Both the position numbers and the translations under genes were made by a program. DNA of 19,342 bases from contig JAGZAC010000003.1 of the NCBI GenBank assembly GCA_018370615.1, forward strand, positions 1 through 19,342, in the 5' to 3' direction. The stretch comes from Clostridiales bacterium. Its GTDB lineage: Bacteria > Bacillota > Clostridia > Oscillospirales > CAG-272. A model generated the notes under the pieces. It saw only the letters and a program-made list of their open reading frames with translations, ran no database searches and was not told the origin of the DNA. Positions 1 to 7,401 of the stretch are shown here, piece after piece (position 1 is the first letter of the stretch; each line of letters begins with the position of its first letter).

Positions 1-6
1 TAAAGA

Positions 7-138
7 GGCTCCTTTGTGGGGAGATGCGCAGCATCTCCGGGGGCCATAACACAAAGTAGAAAATAAATAGGCCCCCTTGTGGGGAGGTGCATAGCACCTC
101 CGGGTGCATGTTTGCGTATGCAAAAACCGGGGGATTGT
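7..138. repeat. Intergenic structured repeat cluster R1 (two units)
   Basis: Two copies of the repeat family found in four other gaps of the window. A truncated copy lies at 7-45: the C/G-rich arms surround the palindrome GAGATGCGCAGCATCTC, but the outer ATTGT end is missing. A full copy at 70-138 runs from GGCCCCCTTGTGGGGAG through GGTGCATAGCACC and a second palindrome (TTTGCGTATGCAAA) to the outer end GGGGGATTGT. Both lie just downstream of the minus-strand phosphofructokinase gene. Read on the minus strand, the 70-138 copy ends in a GC-rich hairpin that could terminate that gene, although the following T tract is weak. Confidence 0.8.
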
Positions 139-149
139 GTTTCCTCCTA

Positions 150-1217
150 TCAGCCGGAAATTTCCTCCAGCAATGCATACATTGCCTTGAAATATGCGCG
201 CTTTTTCTCACCGGCAGCGAGAATCGCCTTTTGCTCTTCTTTGCTGTATTTCTCCAGAGCCTCCGGGCCGTCCTTGCCTTTATACAGTCGGTCCGTTGTC
301 TGGGCCAGGTTAATATCGATCGAAACGATTTCGTTGCCTTGCTCGCAAATCACCAGATTGGACTTGCCTGCCAGCAGCTCCGCCACGGCACGGGAACCCA
401 TTCTTGCACCGGCCACCCGGTCCCGCAGGGTAGGATTTCCGCCCCGCACCACGTGAGCCAGGCGGGCAAATTTTGTCTCCACACCGGTTTTCTCCTGAAT
501 ACGCTTTGCAAAGACGGGATCCGCATAATTCGGAATCAGTTCCGACACAATCACGATGAAGCCCCGCTTGCCGGCAGCCTTCAGCCGCGCGATCTTCTGA
601 TACATTGCCTCTTCGTCAAAAGGCACTTCGTTAATTACGCAAGCTACCGCACCGCAGGCAATGGCTGGCTGTACGGCGATGCCGCCGGCCTGGTTGCCCA
701 TAACCTCCACCACATTGCAGCGTGCGTGGGACTCGCAGGTATCCCGCAGGCGGTCCACCATTTCCACCACGGTATTCATAGCAGTATCGTAACCGATGGC
801 ATATTCCGTAGAAGTGATGTCGTTGTCGATGGTGCAAGGAATGCCGATGGTGGGAATGCCCCGGTTGGAAAGGTCTGTAGCGCCACGGAAGGTGCCGTCG
901 CCTCCACAAGCCACAATTCCGTCAATTTCATACTTCTGACAGGTAGCGATGGCCTTTGCCATGCCCTCCTCCGTTTTGAATTCCAAACACCGGTCGGAAT
1001 ACAGTATGGTGCCTCCACGGGTCACAATATTGGATACGTCTCTGGCGGTCAGCGCACGCACATTGTCGTTTACAAGACCGCTGTAGCCGCCGTTGATTCC
1101 AATAACTTCTACACCGCTTGCAAGAGCGGCGCGTGTAATGGCGCGCACCGCATTATTCATACCGGGTGCGTCTCCGCCGGAGGTGAGCACCCCAATTTTC
1201 CGAAACTTTGTTGCCAT
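150..1217 (-). CDS. pfkA: ATP-dependent 6-phosphofructokinase
   Basis: Phosphorylates fructose 6-phosphate to fructose 1,6-bisphosphate with ATP, the committed glycolytic step, in the cytoplasm. The 355-residue protein starts with the nucleotide-binding stretch KIGVLTSGGDAPGMN. It has the GGDGT loop at 105-109, where Gly108 (E. coli Gly104) indicates ATP rather than pyrophosphate use, and the catalytic TIDND motif with Asp131 (E. coli Asp127). It also keeps DRLRDT and the RGGNP sugar-phosphate segment. The start is backed by TAGGAG 8 nt upstream and a promoter at 1259-1287. It is about 35 residues longer than the 320-residue E. coli/Bacillus enzymes, mostly at the C-terminus. Cys128 sits where classic PfkA has Gly124, and MGNQAGG replaces MGRxxGD, so effector or substrate binding may differ. 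It follows the Bce module on the same strand but has its own promoter. Confidence 0.93.
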   Translation of the reverse strand: MATKFRKIGVLTSGGDAPGMNNAVRAITRAALASGVEVIGINGGYSGLVNDNVRALTARDVSNIVTRGGTILYSDRCLEFKTEEGMAKAIATCQKYEIDGIVACGGDGTFRGATDLSNRGIPTIGIPCTIDNDITSTEYAIGYDTAMNTVVEMVDRLRDTCESHARCNVVEVMGNQAGGIAVQPAIACGAVACVINEVPFDEEAMYQKIARLKAAGKRGFIVIVSELIPNYADPVFAKRIQEKTGVETKFARLAHVVRGGNPTLRDRVAGARMGSRAVAELLAGKSNLVICEQGNEIVSIDINLAQTTDRLYKGKDGPEALEKYSKEEQKAILAAGEKKRAYFKAMYALLEEISG

Positions 1218-1258
1218 AGTTTTATCTCCTATCTGTACTGGTAAAACCTAGTAGCTTT

Positions 1259-1287
1259 ATTGTAATACCATACAGAGGAAAAATCAA
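1259..1287 (-). promoter_or_regulatory. Promoter of pfkA
   Basis: On the minus strand, TTGATT (1282-1287) and TACAAT (1259-1264) are separated by 17 bp, with the start codon about 42 nt beyond the -10 box. This makes pfkA transcription independent of the ABC permease gene that ends at 1313. No convincing operator was seen. Confidence 0.7.
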
Positions 1288-1312
1288 GAGGTTTCTGCGT
1301 TTTTCAAAAGAC

Positions 1313-3316
1313 TTACACCCGGCGGTATACAATTTTATAATATACCTTCGCCGTCATAGAATACACAATGGCGTAAATCAGCGCGAACACCAAAACGGTA
1401 CATACGGTACAGATCCCGAACAGGGACACATTTTGCAGATTCAAAAGCGCCAGCAGCTTTGTAAGGATAGGGAATGCTACAGCGATGTGCACTGCCGCCG
1501 CAAGCAGCGGAATGAAAAAGACAATCAACACCTGGGTGCGCACTGTCCGTTTGACCTCCTGCCGGCTCATACCTACCTTTTGCATAATGGCAAACCGCTC
1601 TTTGTCGTCATACCCCTCTACAATCTGCTTGTAATAAATAATGAGCACTGTCGCCATCAAAAACAGGGCGCCTAAAAAGATTCCCAGGAAAAACAGCCCG
1701 CCGTACAGGTCAAAAAAGCTGTCCCTACTTAGTTCCATAGAGGAAAAGGTGATTTCTTCGGCTGCCGGAAATCCCATATTCTGGATCTGCGACAACTCCT
1801 GGGCCAGCGCCGCCTTTTCCTCTTCTGTGCCGTCCGTATCAAAGGCAATATGACAAGTGAAGGGGTCGATCAAATCCCCGTATTCCGTCTGCGCGGCATT
1901 TGCCACGGGGACCGCCGCATCCAAATCCTCCACTACCAGATAACAGACCTCCGCCAGATATGCAGCATATGTGCCCATTTCGGGGGACATGCCGCCGGTT
2001 CCCGCCAGCTGGAAGGTATTCCCAAAAATTTCAATAGACTCCCAGCCTGCCGCCTCTCTGCCCTCGAAAATATCTCCACAGGCGTAAATCTCTCCCTCAC
2101 CCACAGACACCTGCTCTCCAGTGAGCGCAGAATAATCCTGTGCCGACAGAAACACAAGCAGGTAAATGGCAGAGGAAACATCCGGATCACTGCCGGAGAC
2201 AAAGGTATTTCCCTTCCGTTGGGTAGATATCGTCAGAGAGTCGAAAACCTCCAGGTTTTCCATCTGCCGCTCCTCTTCCGTTACAGTGTCCTCCACATAG
2301 GAGAGCAGCGCCTCCCGGTCAAAATCCGCCCCGGGCAGATAGGTGGCCGAAATATCGATTTCCTGTGGAAAGCGGGTGTGGAGCACATCCTCCATGCCCA
2401 CAAACATGGAAACAGTGGTGGAAATCATCACCAGCACTGCGGTGGAAAGAATACAGATGCTGGCAAGCCCCGCGGCGTTTTGCTTCATCCGGTAAATCAT
2501 GCCGGATACAGTAGTAAAATGGGCAGGCTTGTAGTAATACTTCTTGTTTTTGCGCATCAGCTTTAGAATTACAATACTGCCGGCGCAAAACAGCAGATAG
2601 GTGCCGATGATTACCAGTATTACCGCCACAAAAAACATCGCCAGCGCATCCATAGGCGATTCAATGGTCAGAGCAATCCAGTAGCCCGCGCCCAGTGTCA
2701 GCACACCGAGAATTGCAATGAACCAATTGGCCTTCGGCTCTTTTTCACCGGCACTGCTGCCCTGGAGCAGCTGTACGGGACGTGCCAGCTGCACCTGAAG
2801 CAGATTGAACAGCAGGTTCACTACGGCGATTCCCGCAAACAATGCGATGCAGTAATAAATGGCGCGTACACTAACTTCAAATTGAAAATTAGGATCGAAA
2901 TTGAGGATTCGGTACAAAATCAGTGTAACCAGCTTGTTGAACAGAATTCCGAGGCCTATCCCCAAGGCCGTACTGCCCAGATACACATACAGGCTTTCAA
3001 AAAACATAGTAATACCGATATGCTTTTTTTCCAGCCCCAAAATATTGTAAAGTCCAAATTCCTTTTTGCGCCGTTTAATTACAAAGCTGTTGGTATAAAA
3101 AAGAAAAATCACTGCAAAGATGGCGGTCACTCCCATCCCCACGCCCATGATGGAACTCAGATTGCTATCTTGTATCGTAGAGGTGTGGTAGGTGAGCGCG
3201 CACATGTTGTAAAACATCATCACCGTTCCGGTGCAGGTAAGAAAATACGGCAGGTAGGTCTGCCGGTTGCTTTTCAGACCGGTGGCCGCAAGACGGGGAA
3301 AAAATCCCTTACGCAT
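1313..3316 (-). CDS. BceB-type ABC transporter permease (FtsX-like)
   Basis: Membrane subunit of a peptide-sensing and detoxification ABC transporter of the BceAB family. In known systems it recognises cell-wall-active peptides or their lipid-linked targets and signals through its cognate histidine kinase. The protein of about 667 residues has the family plan: one TM near 25-40, a TM block to about residue 300 including the conserved KRRKKEFGLYNILGLEKKHI segment, a large extracellular domain of roughly 200 residues (about 315-515), then three C-terminal TMs (FLGIFLGALFLMATVLIIYY and two more). A GTG at 3325 is possible. ATG 3316 is preferred because a GGGGG tract lies 8 nt upstream and it overlaps the ATPase stop by 8 nt, a typical coupled arrangement. 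The inducing peptide cannot be read from the sequence because the extracellular domain is variable. Confidence 0.9.
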   Translation of the reverse strand: MRKGFFPRLAATGLKSNRQTYLPYFLTCTGTVMMFYNMCALTYHTSTIQDSNLSSIMGVGMGVTAIFAVIFLFYTNSFVIKRRKKEFGLYNILGLEKKHIGITMFFESLYVYLGSTALGIGLGILFNKLVTLILYRILNFDPNFQFEVSVRAIYYCIALFAGIAVVNLLFNLLQVQLARPVQLLQGSSAGEKEPKANWFIAILGVLTLGAGYWIALTIESPMDALAMFFVAVILVIIGTYLLFCAGSIVILKLMRKNKKYYYKPAHFTTVSGMIYRMKQNAAGLASICILSTAVLVMISTTVSMFVGMEDVLHTRFPQEIDISATYLPGADFDREALLSYVEDTVTEEERQMENLEVFDSLTISTQRKGNTFVSGSDPDVSSAIYLLVFLSAQDYSALTGEQVSVGEGEIYACGDIFEGREAAGWESIEIFGNTFQLAGTGGMSPEMGTYAAYLAEVCYLVVEDLDAAVPVANAAQTEYGDLIDPFTCHIAFDTDGTEEEKAALAQELSQIQNMGFPAAEEITFSSMELSRDSFFDLYGGLFFLGIFLGALFLMATVLIIYYKQIVEGYDDKERFAIMQKVGMSRQEVKRTVRTQVLIVFFIPLLAAAVHIAVAFPILTKLLALLNLQNVSLFGICTVCTVLVFALIYAIVYSMTAKVYYKIVYRRV

Positions 3317-4076
3317 GCTCCTCACCCCCTACGGACAACAGGGTCAGGGACGAGGCGATGTCCGCATAAAAGGCTTCTCTGGTCCGTTCTCCCCGGTACA
3401 GCTGGGTAAATACTTCCCCGTCTCGGATAAACAGCACACGGGAGGCATGGCTGGCCGCCTTTACACTGTGGGTCACCATGAGAATCGTCTGTCCGTCTTC
3501 ATTGATTTGGGAAAACATATCAAGAAGGTTATCCGAAGCACGGGAATCCAAAGCTCCGGTGGGTTCGTCTGCCAGAACCAGTTCCGGCCCGGTAATCAGC
3601 GCCCGCGCCACAGCACATCGCTGTTTTTGTCCTCCGGAAATCTCATAAGGAAATTTCTCCAAAATATCGTCAATCTGCAGCTTCTTTGCGATGGGTATGA
3701 GCTTTTCCTCCATTTTTTTGTGGTTTTCCCCCGAAAGCACCAGCGGCAGATAAATGTTGTCCCGGTTGCAGAAGGTGTCCAGCAGATTGAATTCCTGGAA
3801 CACAAAGCCCAGCTTTTTCCGGCGGAATACGGACAGCTGCTTTTCCGGGATGGACGTCACGTCCTCCCCTGCCAGCAGCACCTTGCCTGCGGTGGGCTTA
3901 TCCAATGAAGCAATGATGTTGAGCAGCGTGGTCTTGCCCGATCCGGACTCGCCCATAATGGCCACATATTCGCCACGCTCCACGGAAAAATTGACGCTGC
4001 GCAGGGCTTGTACCTGCGCACCTCCAAAGCGGGTGGTATAAATCTTCTTCAAATTATTTACTTCTAACATCGGCAT
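3309..4076 (-). CDS. BceA-type ABC transporter ATP-binding protein
   Basis: ATPase subunit powering the adjoining FtsX-like permease, acting at the inner face of the membrane. The 255-residue protein has Walker A GESGSGKT (42-49), the Q-loop glutamine in FVFQEF (about 94), the signature SGGQKQR (147-153), Walker B LVLADEP (167-172) with the catalytic glutamate, and the switch histidine in VTHS (His203). The reading frame is open 63 nt further upstream, but that region holds the promoter -10 box. ATG 4076 is preceded by AGAAAGGA, so it is taken as the start. It overlaps the permease gene by 8 nt. The neighbouring two-component genes and the operator 92 nt upstream place it in the BceAB class of peptide resistance pumps rather than the LolD/MacB export class. 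Confidence 0.93.
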   Translation of the reverse strand: MPMLEVNNLKKIYTTRFGGAQVQALRSVNFSVERGEYVAIMGESGSGKTTLLNIIASLDKPTAGKVLLAGEDVTSIPEKQLSVFRRKKLGFVFQEFNLLDTFCNRDNIYLPLVLSGENHKKMEEKLIPIAKKLQIDDILEKFPYEISGGQKQRCAVARALITGPELVLADEPTGALDSRASDNLLDMFSQINEDGQTILMVTHSVKAASHASRVLFIRDGEVFTQLYRGERTREAFYADIASSLTLLSVGGEEHA

Positions 4077-4109
4077 ATGTATTTCATCCTTTCTGTTTGT
4101 TCTGTGCGC

Positions 4110-4115
4110 ATTATA
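4110..4115 (-). promoter_or_regulatory. -10 box of the internal bceAB-type promoter
   Basis: TATAAT on the minus strand within GGTATAATGC, 33 nt before the ATPase start codon. The -35 region (about 4133-4138, TGGCAG) matches the consensus poorly, as expected for an activator-dependent promoter. The operator at 4168-4183 lies upstream of it, consistent with activation by the response regulator encoded at 5194-5865. Confidence 0.65.
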
Positions 4116-4167
4116 CCGAATTTCTTTCGCCGCTGCCATCGATCTGTCTTACATTTTTTCCCGGATT

Positions 4168-4183
4168 CTTACACTTTTGTAAG
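4168..4183 (-). promoter_or_regulatory. BceR-type operator (TTACA-N4-TGTAA)
   Basis: A perfect 16-bp inverted repeat, CTTACA-CTTT-TGTAAG, lies in the 111-bp gap between the kinase gene and the ATPase gene. The core matches the binding motif described for BceR-like regulators (TNACA-N4-TGTAA). Its place about 70 bp upstream of the predicted transcription start suits activation. A second half-site-like TCTTACA lies 20 bp away at 4147-4153. Confidence 0.72.
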
Positions 4184-4187
4184 GTTG

Positions 4188-5183
4188 TCACTCCACCTCT
4201 ACATCCTGTCTACCGAAATGCACAGACACGCAGGTGCCCTCTCCCGGCCGGGAAGTAATGGACAGCCTGTGACACAGCTTCCGGGCTACCGTGTCGCAAA
4301 GATACAGCCCCAGTCCTGTAGCCTTTTTGTCGATTCGTCCAACACTTCCGGTAAACCCCCGCTCAAACACCCTGGGAAGGTCCTCTGCCCGGATGCCGAT
4401 ACCTGTATCCCGCACATGCAGGATAGTGCCCGTCCTGGGGGTATATTCGCTCCAAATGTGGATTTCTCCGGAAGACGTATATTTCAGCGCATTGGACAAA
4501 AGCTGCTCGATGATAAACACCAGCCACTTTTCATCGCTGATTACAGTTCTGTCCAAATCTTCTGTCACTATGGGCAATTTCTTATAGATAAATACCGGCG
4601 CATATTTTTTCACCGCCTGACGCACCACATCCGAAAGACTGCAGGGTTGGGCACGCAGGTCACAGGCAATGGAGCCGATGCGCAGATACTCCAAAGTCAG
4701 CTCTGCATACCGCTCGATTTTGAACAGCTCCTGCCGCAAAACCGGCGCGGTGGAATCGGTGTTTTGCTGGAGCAGCAGACTCATAGCGGCGATGGGCGTT
4801 TTAATTTGATGCACCCACAGCGTATAAAAATTTTCCATTTCCTGCTGCTTTTGCAGCTCGTCCGCCTGGAGTTCTTCCAGCTCCCGGCACAGGCGCAGCA
4901 CCAGCGTCTGATCGTCCTGCTCCCCCAAGCTGCCTGCCGGCGGAAGGTCCTCCGGAAGAACCCTGCTGCTCTCGCACAGTCCGGTCAATCGATGATGCCT
5001 GCGGCGGTATCGAAGAAAATCTCCTGCGGCGACAGGGGCTGCAATCACACAAAACAGAGCACCGGCATAAAGAATCGGGGGCAGGGGAATGCGAAACAGG
5101 GCAAACACCACGATAAAAATGAAAATCAGCAAAAGTAGCAGGAACAGAACGGTCCGTCTGTCCCGCAAATACCGGAAAAGCAT
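4188..5183 (-). CDS. BceS-type intramembrane-sensing histidine kinase
   Basis: Sensor kinase of a two-component system that in this family takes its stimulus from the BceAB-type transporter rather than from an extracellular sensor domain. The 331-residue protein has two closely spaced N-terminal TMs (about 11-30 and 34-54) with almost no extracellular loop. Next come a coiled linker, the DHp helix with phospho-acceptor His125 in VHQIKTP, the N box EQLLSNALKY, and the ATP-binding DTGIGI, FERGFTG and GLGLYLC motifs. All catalytic boxes are intact. The start ATG follows TAGGAG, which overlaps the response-regulator stop; the gap is 10 nt, so the two genes are co-transcribed. Confidence 0.93.
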   Translation of the reverse strand: MLFRYLRDRRTVLFLLLLLIFIFIVVFALFRIPLPPILYAGALFCVIAAPVAAGDFLRYRRRHHRLTGLCESSRVLPEDLPPAGSLGEQDDQTLVLRLCRELEELQADELQKQQEMENFYTLWVHQIKTPIAAMSLLLQQNTDSTAPVLRQELFKIERYAELTLEYLRIGSIACDLRAQPCSLSDVVRQAVKKYAPVFIYKKLPIVTEDLDRTVISDEKWLVFIIEQLLSNALKYTSSGEIHIWSEYTPRTGTILHVRDTGIGIRAEDLPRVFERGFTGSVGRIDKKATGLGLYLCDTVARKLCHRLSITSRPGEGTCVSVHFGRQDVEVE

Positions 5184-5193
5184 ATTTTATCTC

Positions 5194-5865
5194 CTATGGA
5201 ATCATATATCCCGCATTTTTCTTTGTTACAATATAGTCGGAAAGTCCCGCATCTGCAAGCTTGTGGCGCAAGCGGGTCATATTGACAGTAAGGGTATTGT
5301 CGTCAATAAAGGCATCGCTTTCCCACAGCCGCCGCATGATGGTGTCCCGGGAAACGATGCTGCCGCCGTTTTCCATCAAAAGCTGCAGGATACGGAATTC
5401 GTTTTTCGTAAGCTCAATTTTCTGTTCCTGTACTGTCAAAGTGGCGTCCGCCAGGTTCAGGATAGCGCCCCCGCGCTCCAGCAGCTGGGCAGACGCGCCA
5501 AAGGAATAGGTCCGACGGATGAGTGCCTGCACCTTTGCGCACAGCACGGTGAGATCAAAGGGCTTGGAGATAAAATCATCTGCGCCCATGTTCATCGCCA
5601 TGACAATGTTCATCTTGTCCCCTGCCGAGGACAGGAAAATAATCGGCACGCTGGAGAGGCGGCGGATTTGTTCACACCAGTAAAACCCGTTGAAAAAGGG
5701 GAGAGAGATGTCCAGCAGTACCAGTTGGGGGTCAAAGGATGTAAAGGTCTCCAGAACATGCTCAAAATCCCGGACACGCATCGTTTCATATCCCCACCGA
5801 CCAAGCTGATTTTCCACCGCATCGGCGATGGTGGTGTCATCTTCAACAATTAGGATTTTATACAT
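5194..5865 (-). CDS. BceR-type response regulator (OmpR family)
   Basis: DNA-binding response regulator partnered with the adjacent kinase, expected to activate the downstream ABC transporter genes. The 223-residue protein has a receiver domain with acidic residues VEDD at 7-10, phospho-acceptor Asp52 in LVLLDISLPF and the conserved lysine in FISKPF. The C-terminal winged helix contains KNEFRILQLL, the recognition region DDNTLTVNMTRLRHKL and the final wing KKNAGYMIP. It is first in the operon, with its own promoter at 5899-5927 and AGAGGG just before the ATG. The TTACA-N4-TGTAA site at 4168-4183 is its likely target. Confidence 0.93.
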   Translation of the reverse strand: MYKILIVEDDTTIADAVENQLGRWGYETMRVRDFEHVLETFTSFDPQLVLLDISLPFFNGFYWCEQIRRLSSVPIIFLSSAGDKMNIVMAMNMGADDFISKPFDLTVLCAKVQALIRRTYSFGASAQLLERGGAILNLADATLTVQEQKIELTKNEFRILQLLMENGGSIVSRDTIMRRLWESDAFIDDNTLTVNMTRLRHKLADAGLSDYIVTKKNAGYMIP

Positions 5866-5898
5866 ACCCTCTGGTCCTTTCGATTCATCTGTATTAAC

Positions 5899-5927
5899 AT
5901 ATTAACACAATCGGCTCTGAAATGCAA
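5899..5927 (-). promoter_or_regulatory. Promoter of the response regulator-kinase genes
   Basis: On the minus strand, TTGCAT (5922-5927) and TAATAT (5899-5904) are separated by 17 bp, about 33 nt from the start codon. The -10 lies within a TTAATATGTTAATA direct repeat that could also be a binding site. No TTACA-N4-TGTAA operator is seen here, which suggests basal rather than autoregulated expression. Confidence 0.65.
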
Positions 5928-5963
5928 GATATATATTGAGGATATAAGAATTTTATAGAAAAA

Positions 5964-6258
5964 ACAATCCCTCAGGCGGCTTTGCCGCCGAAGGGGTTGT
6001 GGTAAGAAACGGACAATCCCTCAGTCGACTACGTCGACAGCTCCCTTTACACAAGGGAGCCTATAAAAGTAAAAGCCTCCCCTGTGCAAGGGGAGGTGAG
6101 CTTTGCGGAGCAAAGCTCGGAGGGGTTGTAGTAGAACAATCCTCCCGTCGACTGCGTCGACATCCTCCTTTACACAAGGAGGGCTTAATAGCCTCCCCAG
6201 TGTGGGACTTGCTGCGCATCTCCTGGGGAGGTGTCAGCGAAGCTGACGGAGGGGTTGT
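5964..6258. repeat. Intergenic structured repeat cluster R2 (five units)
   Basis: This fills most of the 536-bp gap between two divergent genes. Units: a minimal solo element at 5964-6000 (ACAATCCCTC, hairpin GGCGGCTTTGCCGCC, AAGGGGTTGT); a head-to-head pair 6013-6062 / 6075-6129; and a second pair 6136-6184 / 6191-6258, whose right unit has an extra palindrome (TGCTGCGCA) inserted in its second hairpin. First-hairpin stems differ: GTCGAC, AGCTTTGC and GTCAGC. The cluster lies outside both flanking promoters (5899-5927 minus, 6337-6365 plus), so neither gene reads through it. No gene is supported here; open frames across it are repeat translations. Confidence 0.88.
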
Positions 6259-6336
6259 ATTAGCAGCGTGTGATGCTTCATCCAAATTTCCCCCAATCCG
6301 GCACTTGTTAATTTTCATATTTTATGTATGATTTAG

Positions 6337-6365
6337 TTGAAACAAAGAATCATTCATGGTAAAAT
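6337..6365 (+). promoter_or_regulatory. Promoter of the alpha/beta-hydrolase gene
   Basis: TTGAAA (6337-6342) and TAAAAT (6360-6365) are separated by 17 bp. The ribosome binding site GGAGG (6384-6388) and ATG 6402 follow, giving a short leader of about 30 nt. Confidence 0.7.
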
Positions 6366-6401
6366 GAGTGCAGTTTTTGATTTGGAGGGACAATAACATA
6401 T

Positions 6402-7112
6402 ATGTTCGAAGATGCATTTTCTTTTGAAAGTTTCAAGGGTACAAAGTGGACGGCGCCCTATCGCCTCCGCTTGCCGGAAAACTACAGCATTGAAAAGAAA
6501 TATCCTGTGGTCCTCTATTACCACGCCGCAGGTGAGCGGGGAGACGACAATGTAATGCAGCTGGCAATCGGCCTGCCCGTTGCCATGCAGGATCCCAAAA
6601 GCCCTCTGTACAATGCCATCATTATCGCGCCGCAGTGTCCCACAGAGAAGAAGTGGGTGGATACGGACTGGACGCAGGGGGGTTACAGCGTGGACAATAC
6701 CCCAGAGACAATCTACCTCCAAACTGCCCTGGAGCTTTTAGACTACATACTGAAAAAATACAGCTGTGACAAATCCAGGATTTATACCATGGGAATCTCC
6801 ATGGGGGCTTTTGCCGTGTGGGATACCCTTGCCCGCCACGGAGATCGCTTTGCCGCCGCCTTTGCCTGCTGCGGCGCGGGAGATCCGTCTAAAGCTCAGC
6901 GGATGCGTGACATTCCCATCTGGGCATATCACGGCGCATTGGATGCCGAAGTGCCTGCCGACGGGACCAGAAATATGGTAGCGGCCATCAAGGCGGCAGG
7001 CGGAAACAAGATCCACTATACAGAATATCCCGAGCTTGGCCACTGGAGCTGGGACACCGCTTATTCCAGCTATGATGATATTCGGGCGATGTTTCAGGAA
7101 GTGAAGAAATAA
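6402..7112 (+). CDS. Alpha/beta-hydrolase, putative esterase
   Basis: A serine hydrolase of the alpha/beta fold, close in layout to the phospholipase/carboxylesterase and prolyl-oligopeptidase-like esterases sometimes annotated as polysaccharide esterases. The 236-residue protein has no signal peptide or TM, so it should act in the cytoplasm. A catalytic triad is visible: nucleophile Ser133 in GISMG (131-135), Asp181 in HGALD and His214 in ELGHW. The oxyanion segment is YYHAAGERGDDN at 39-50. The start is supported by GGAGG 13 nt upstream and a promoter at 6337. Its substrate is not evident. Acyl-sugar or short-chain ester hydrolysis is a guess from the fold. It stands alone between repeat clusters. 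Confidence 0.85.
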   Translation: MFEDAFSFESFKGTKWTAPYRLRLPENYSIEKKYPVVLYYHAAGERGDDNVMQLAIGLPVAMQDPKSPLYNAIIIAPQCPTEKKWVDTDWTQGGYSVDNTPETIYLQTALELLDYILKKYSCDKSRIYTMGISMGAFAVWDTLARHGDRFAAAFACCGAGDPSKAQRMRDIPIWAYHGALDAEVPADGTRNMVAAIKAAGGNKIHYTEYPELGHWSWDTAYSSYDDIRAMFQEVKK

Positions 7113-7124
7113 GGAGGTTATTAT

Positions 7125-7356
7125 ACAATCCCCCTGTCGACTGCGTCGACTTCCCCCTTTACACAAGGGGGACATCTTTGGTCTAAGCCTCCCCTGTGTA
7201 AGGGGAGGTGGCTCGCCAAAGGCGAGTTGGAGGATGTGTTAGTAAGACAATCCCCCTGTCGACTACGTCGTCATCCCACTTTACACAAGGGGGACTTAGT
7301 AGCCTCCCCTGTGCAAGGGGAGGTGGGCTTTGCGGAGCAAAGCTCGGAGGGGTTGT
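7125..7356. repeat. Intergenic structured repeat cluster R3 (two head-to-head pairs)
   Basis: Two composite elements occupy nearly all of the 289-bp gap between the hydrolase and amidase genes. Units: 7125-7173 / 7187-7238 and 7247-7294 / 7302-7356. Left units begin ACAATCCCCCTGTCGACT and end in the hairpin CCCCCTTTACACAAGGGGG. Right units run the reverse way and end GGAGGATGT or GGAGGGGTTGT. The first-hairpin stems are GTCGAC, CTCGCC/GGCGAG and GCTTTGC/GCAAAGC. The third unit has a broken stem (GTCGACTACGTCGTC). No good promoter is seen between the cluster and the amidase start, so that gene may depend on read-through or on a weak site inside the repeats. Confidence 0.88.
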
Positions 7357-7401
7357 TACGCAACTTCCTACATAAATTTTCCCCATTAGAAAGGGTTATA
7401 C

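Noticed and set aside
87..1244. Long plus-strand open frame of 385 codons opposite pfkA
   Set aside because: It is antisense to a clearly conserved phosphofructokinase, and its product has no recognisable motif.
6013..6258. Insertion sequence or complete transposon
   Set aside because: Terminal inverted repeats are present, but there is no transposase and no target duplication. It is treated as a non-coding repeat.
5999..6331. Open frames on both strands across cluster R2
   Set aside because: They are made of repeat units, have no start signals, and overlap the hydrolase promoter side of the gap.
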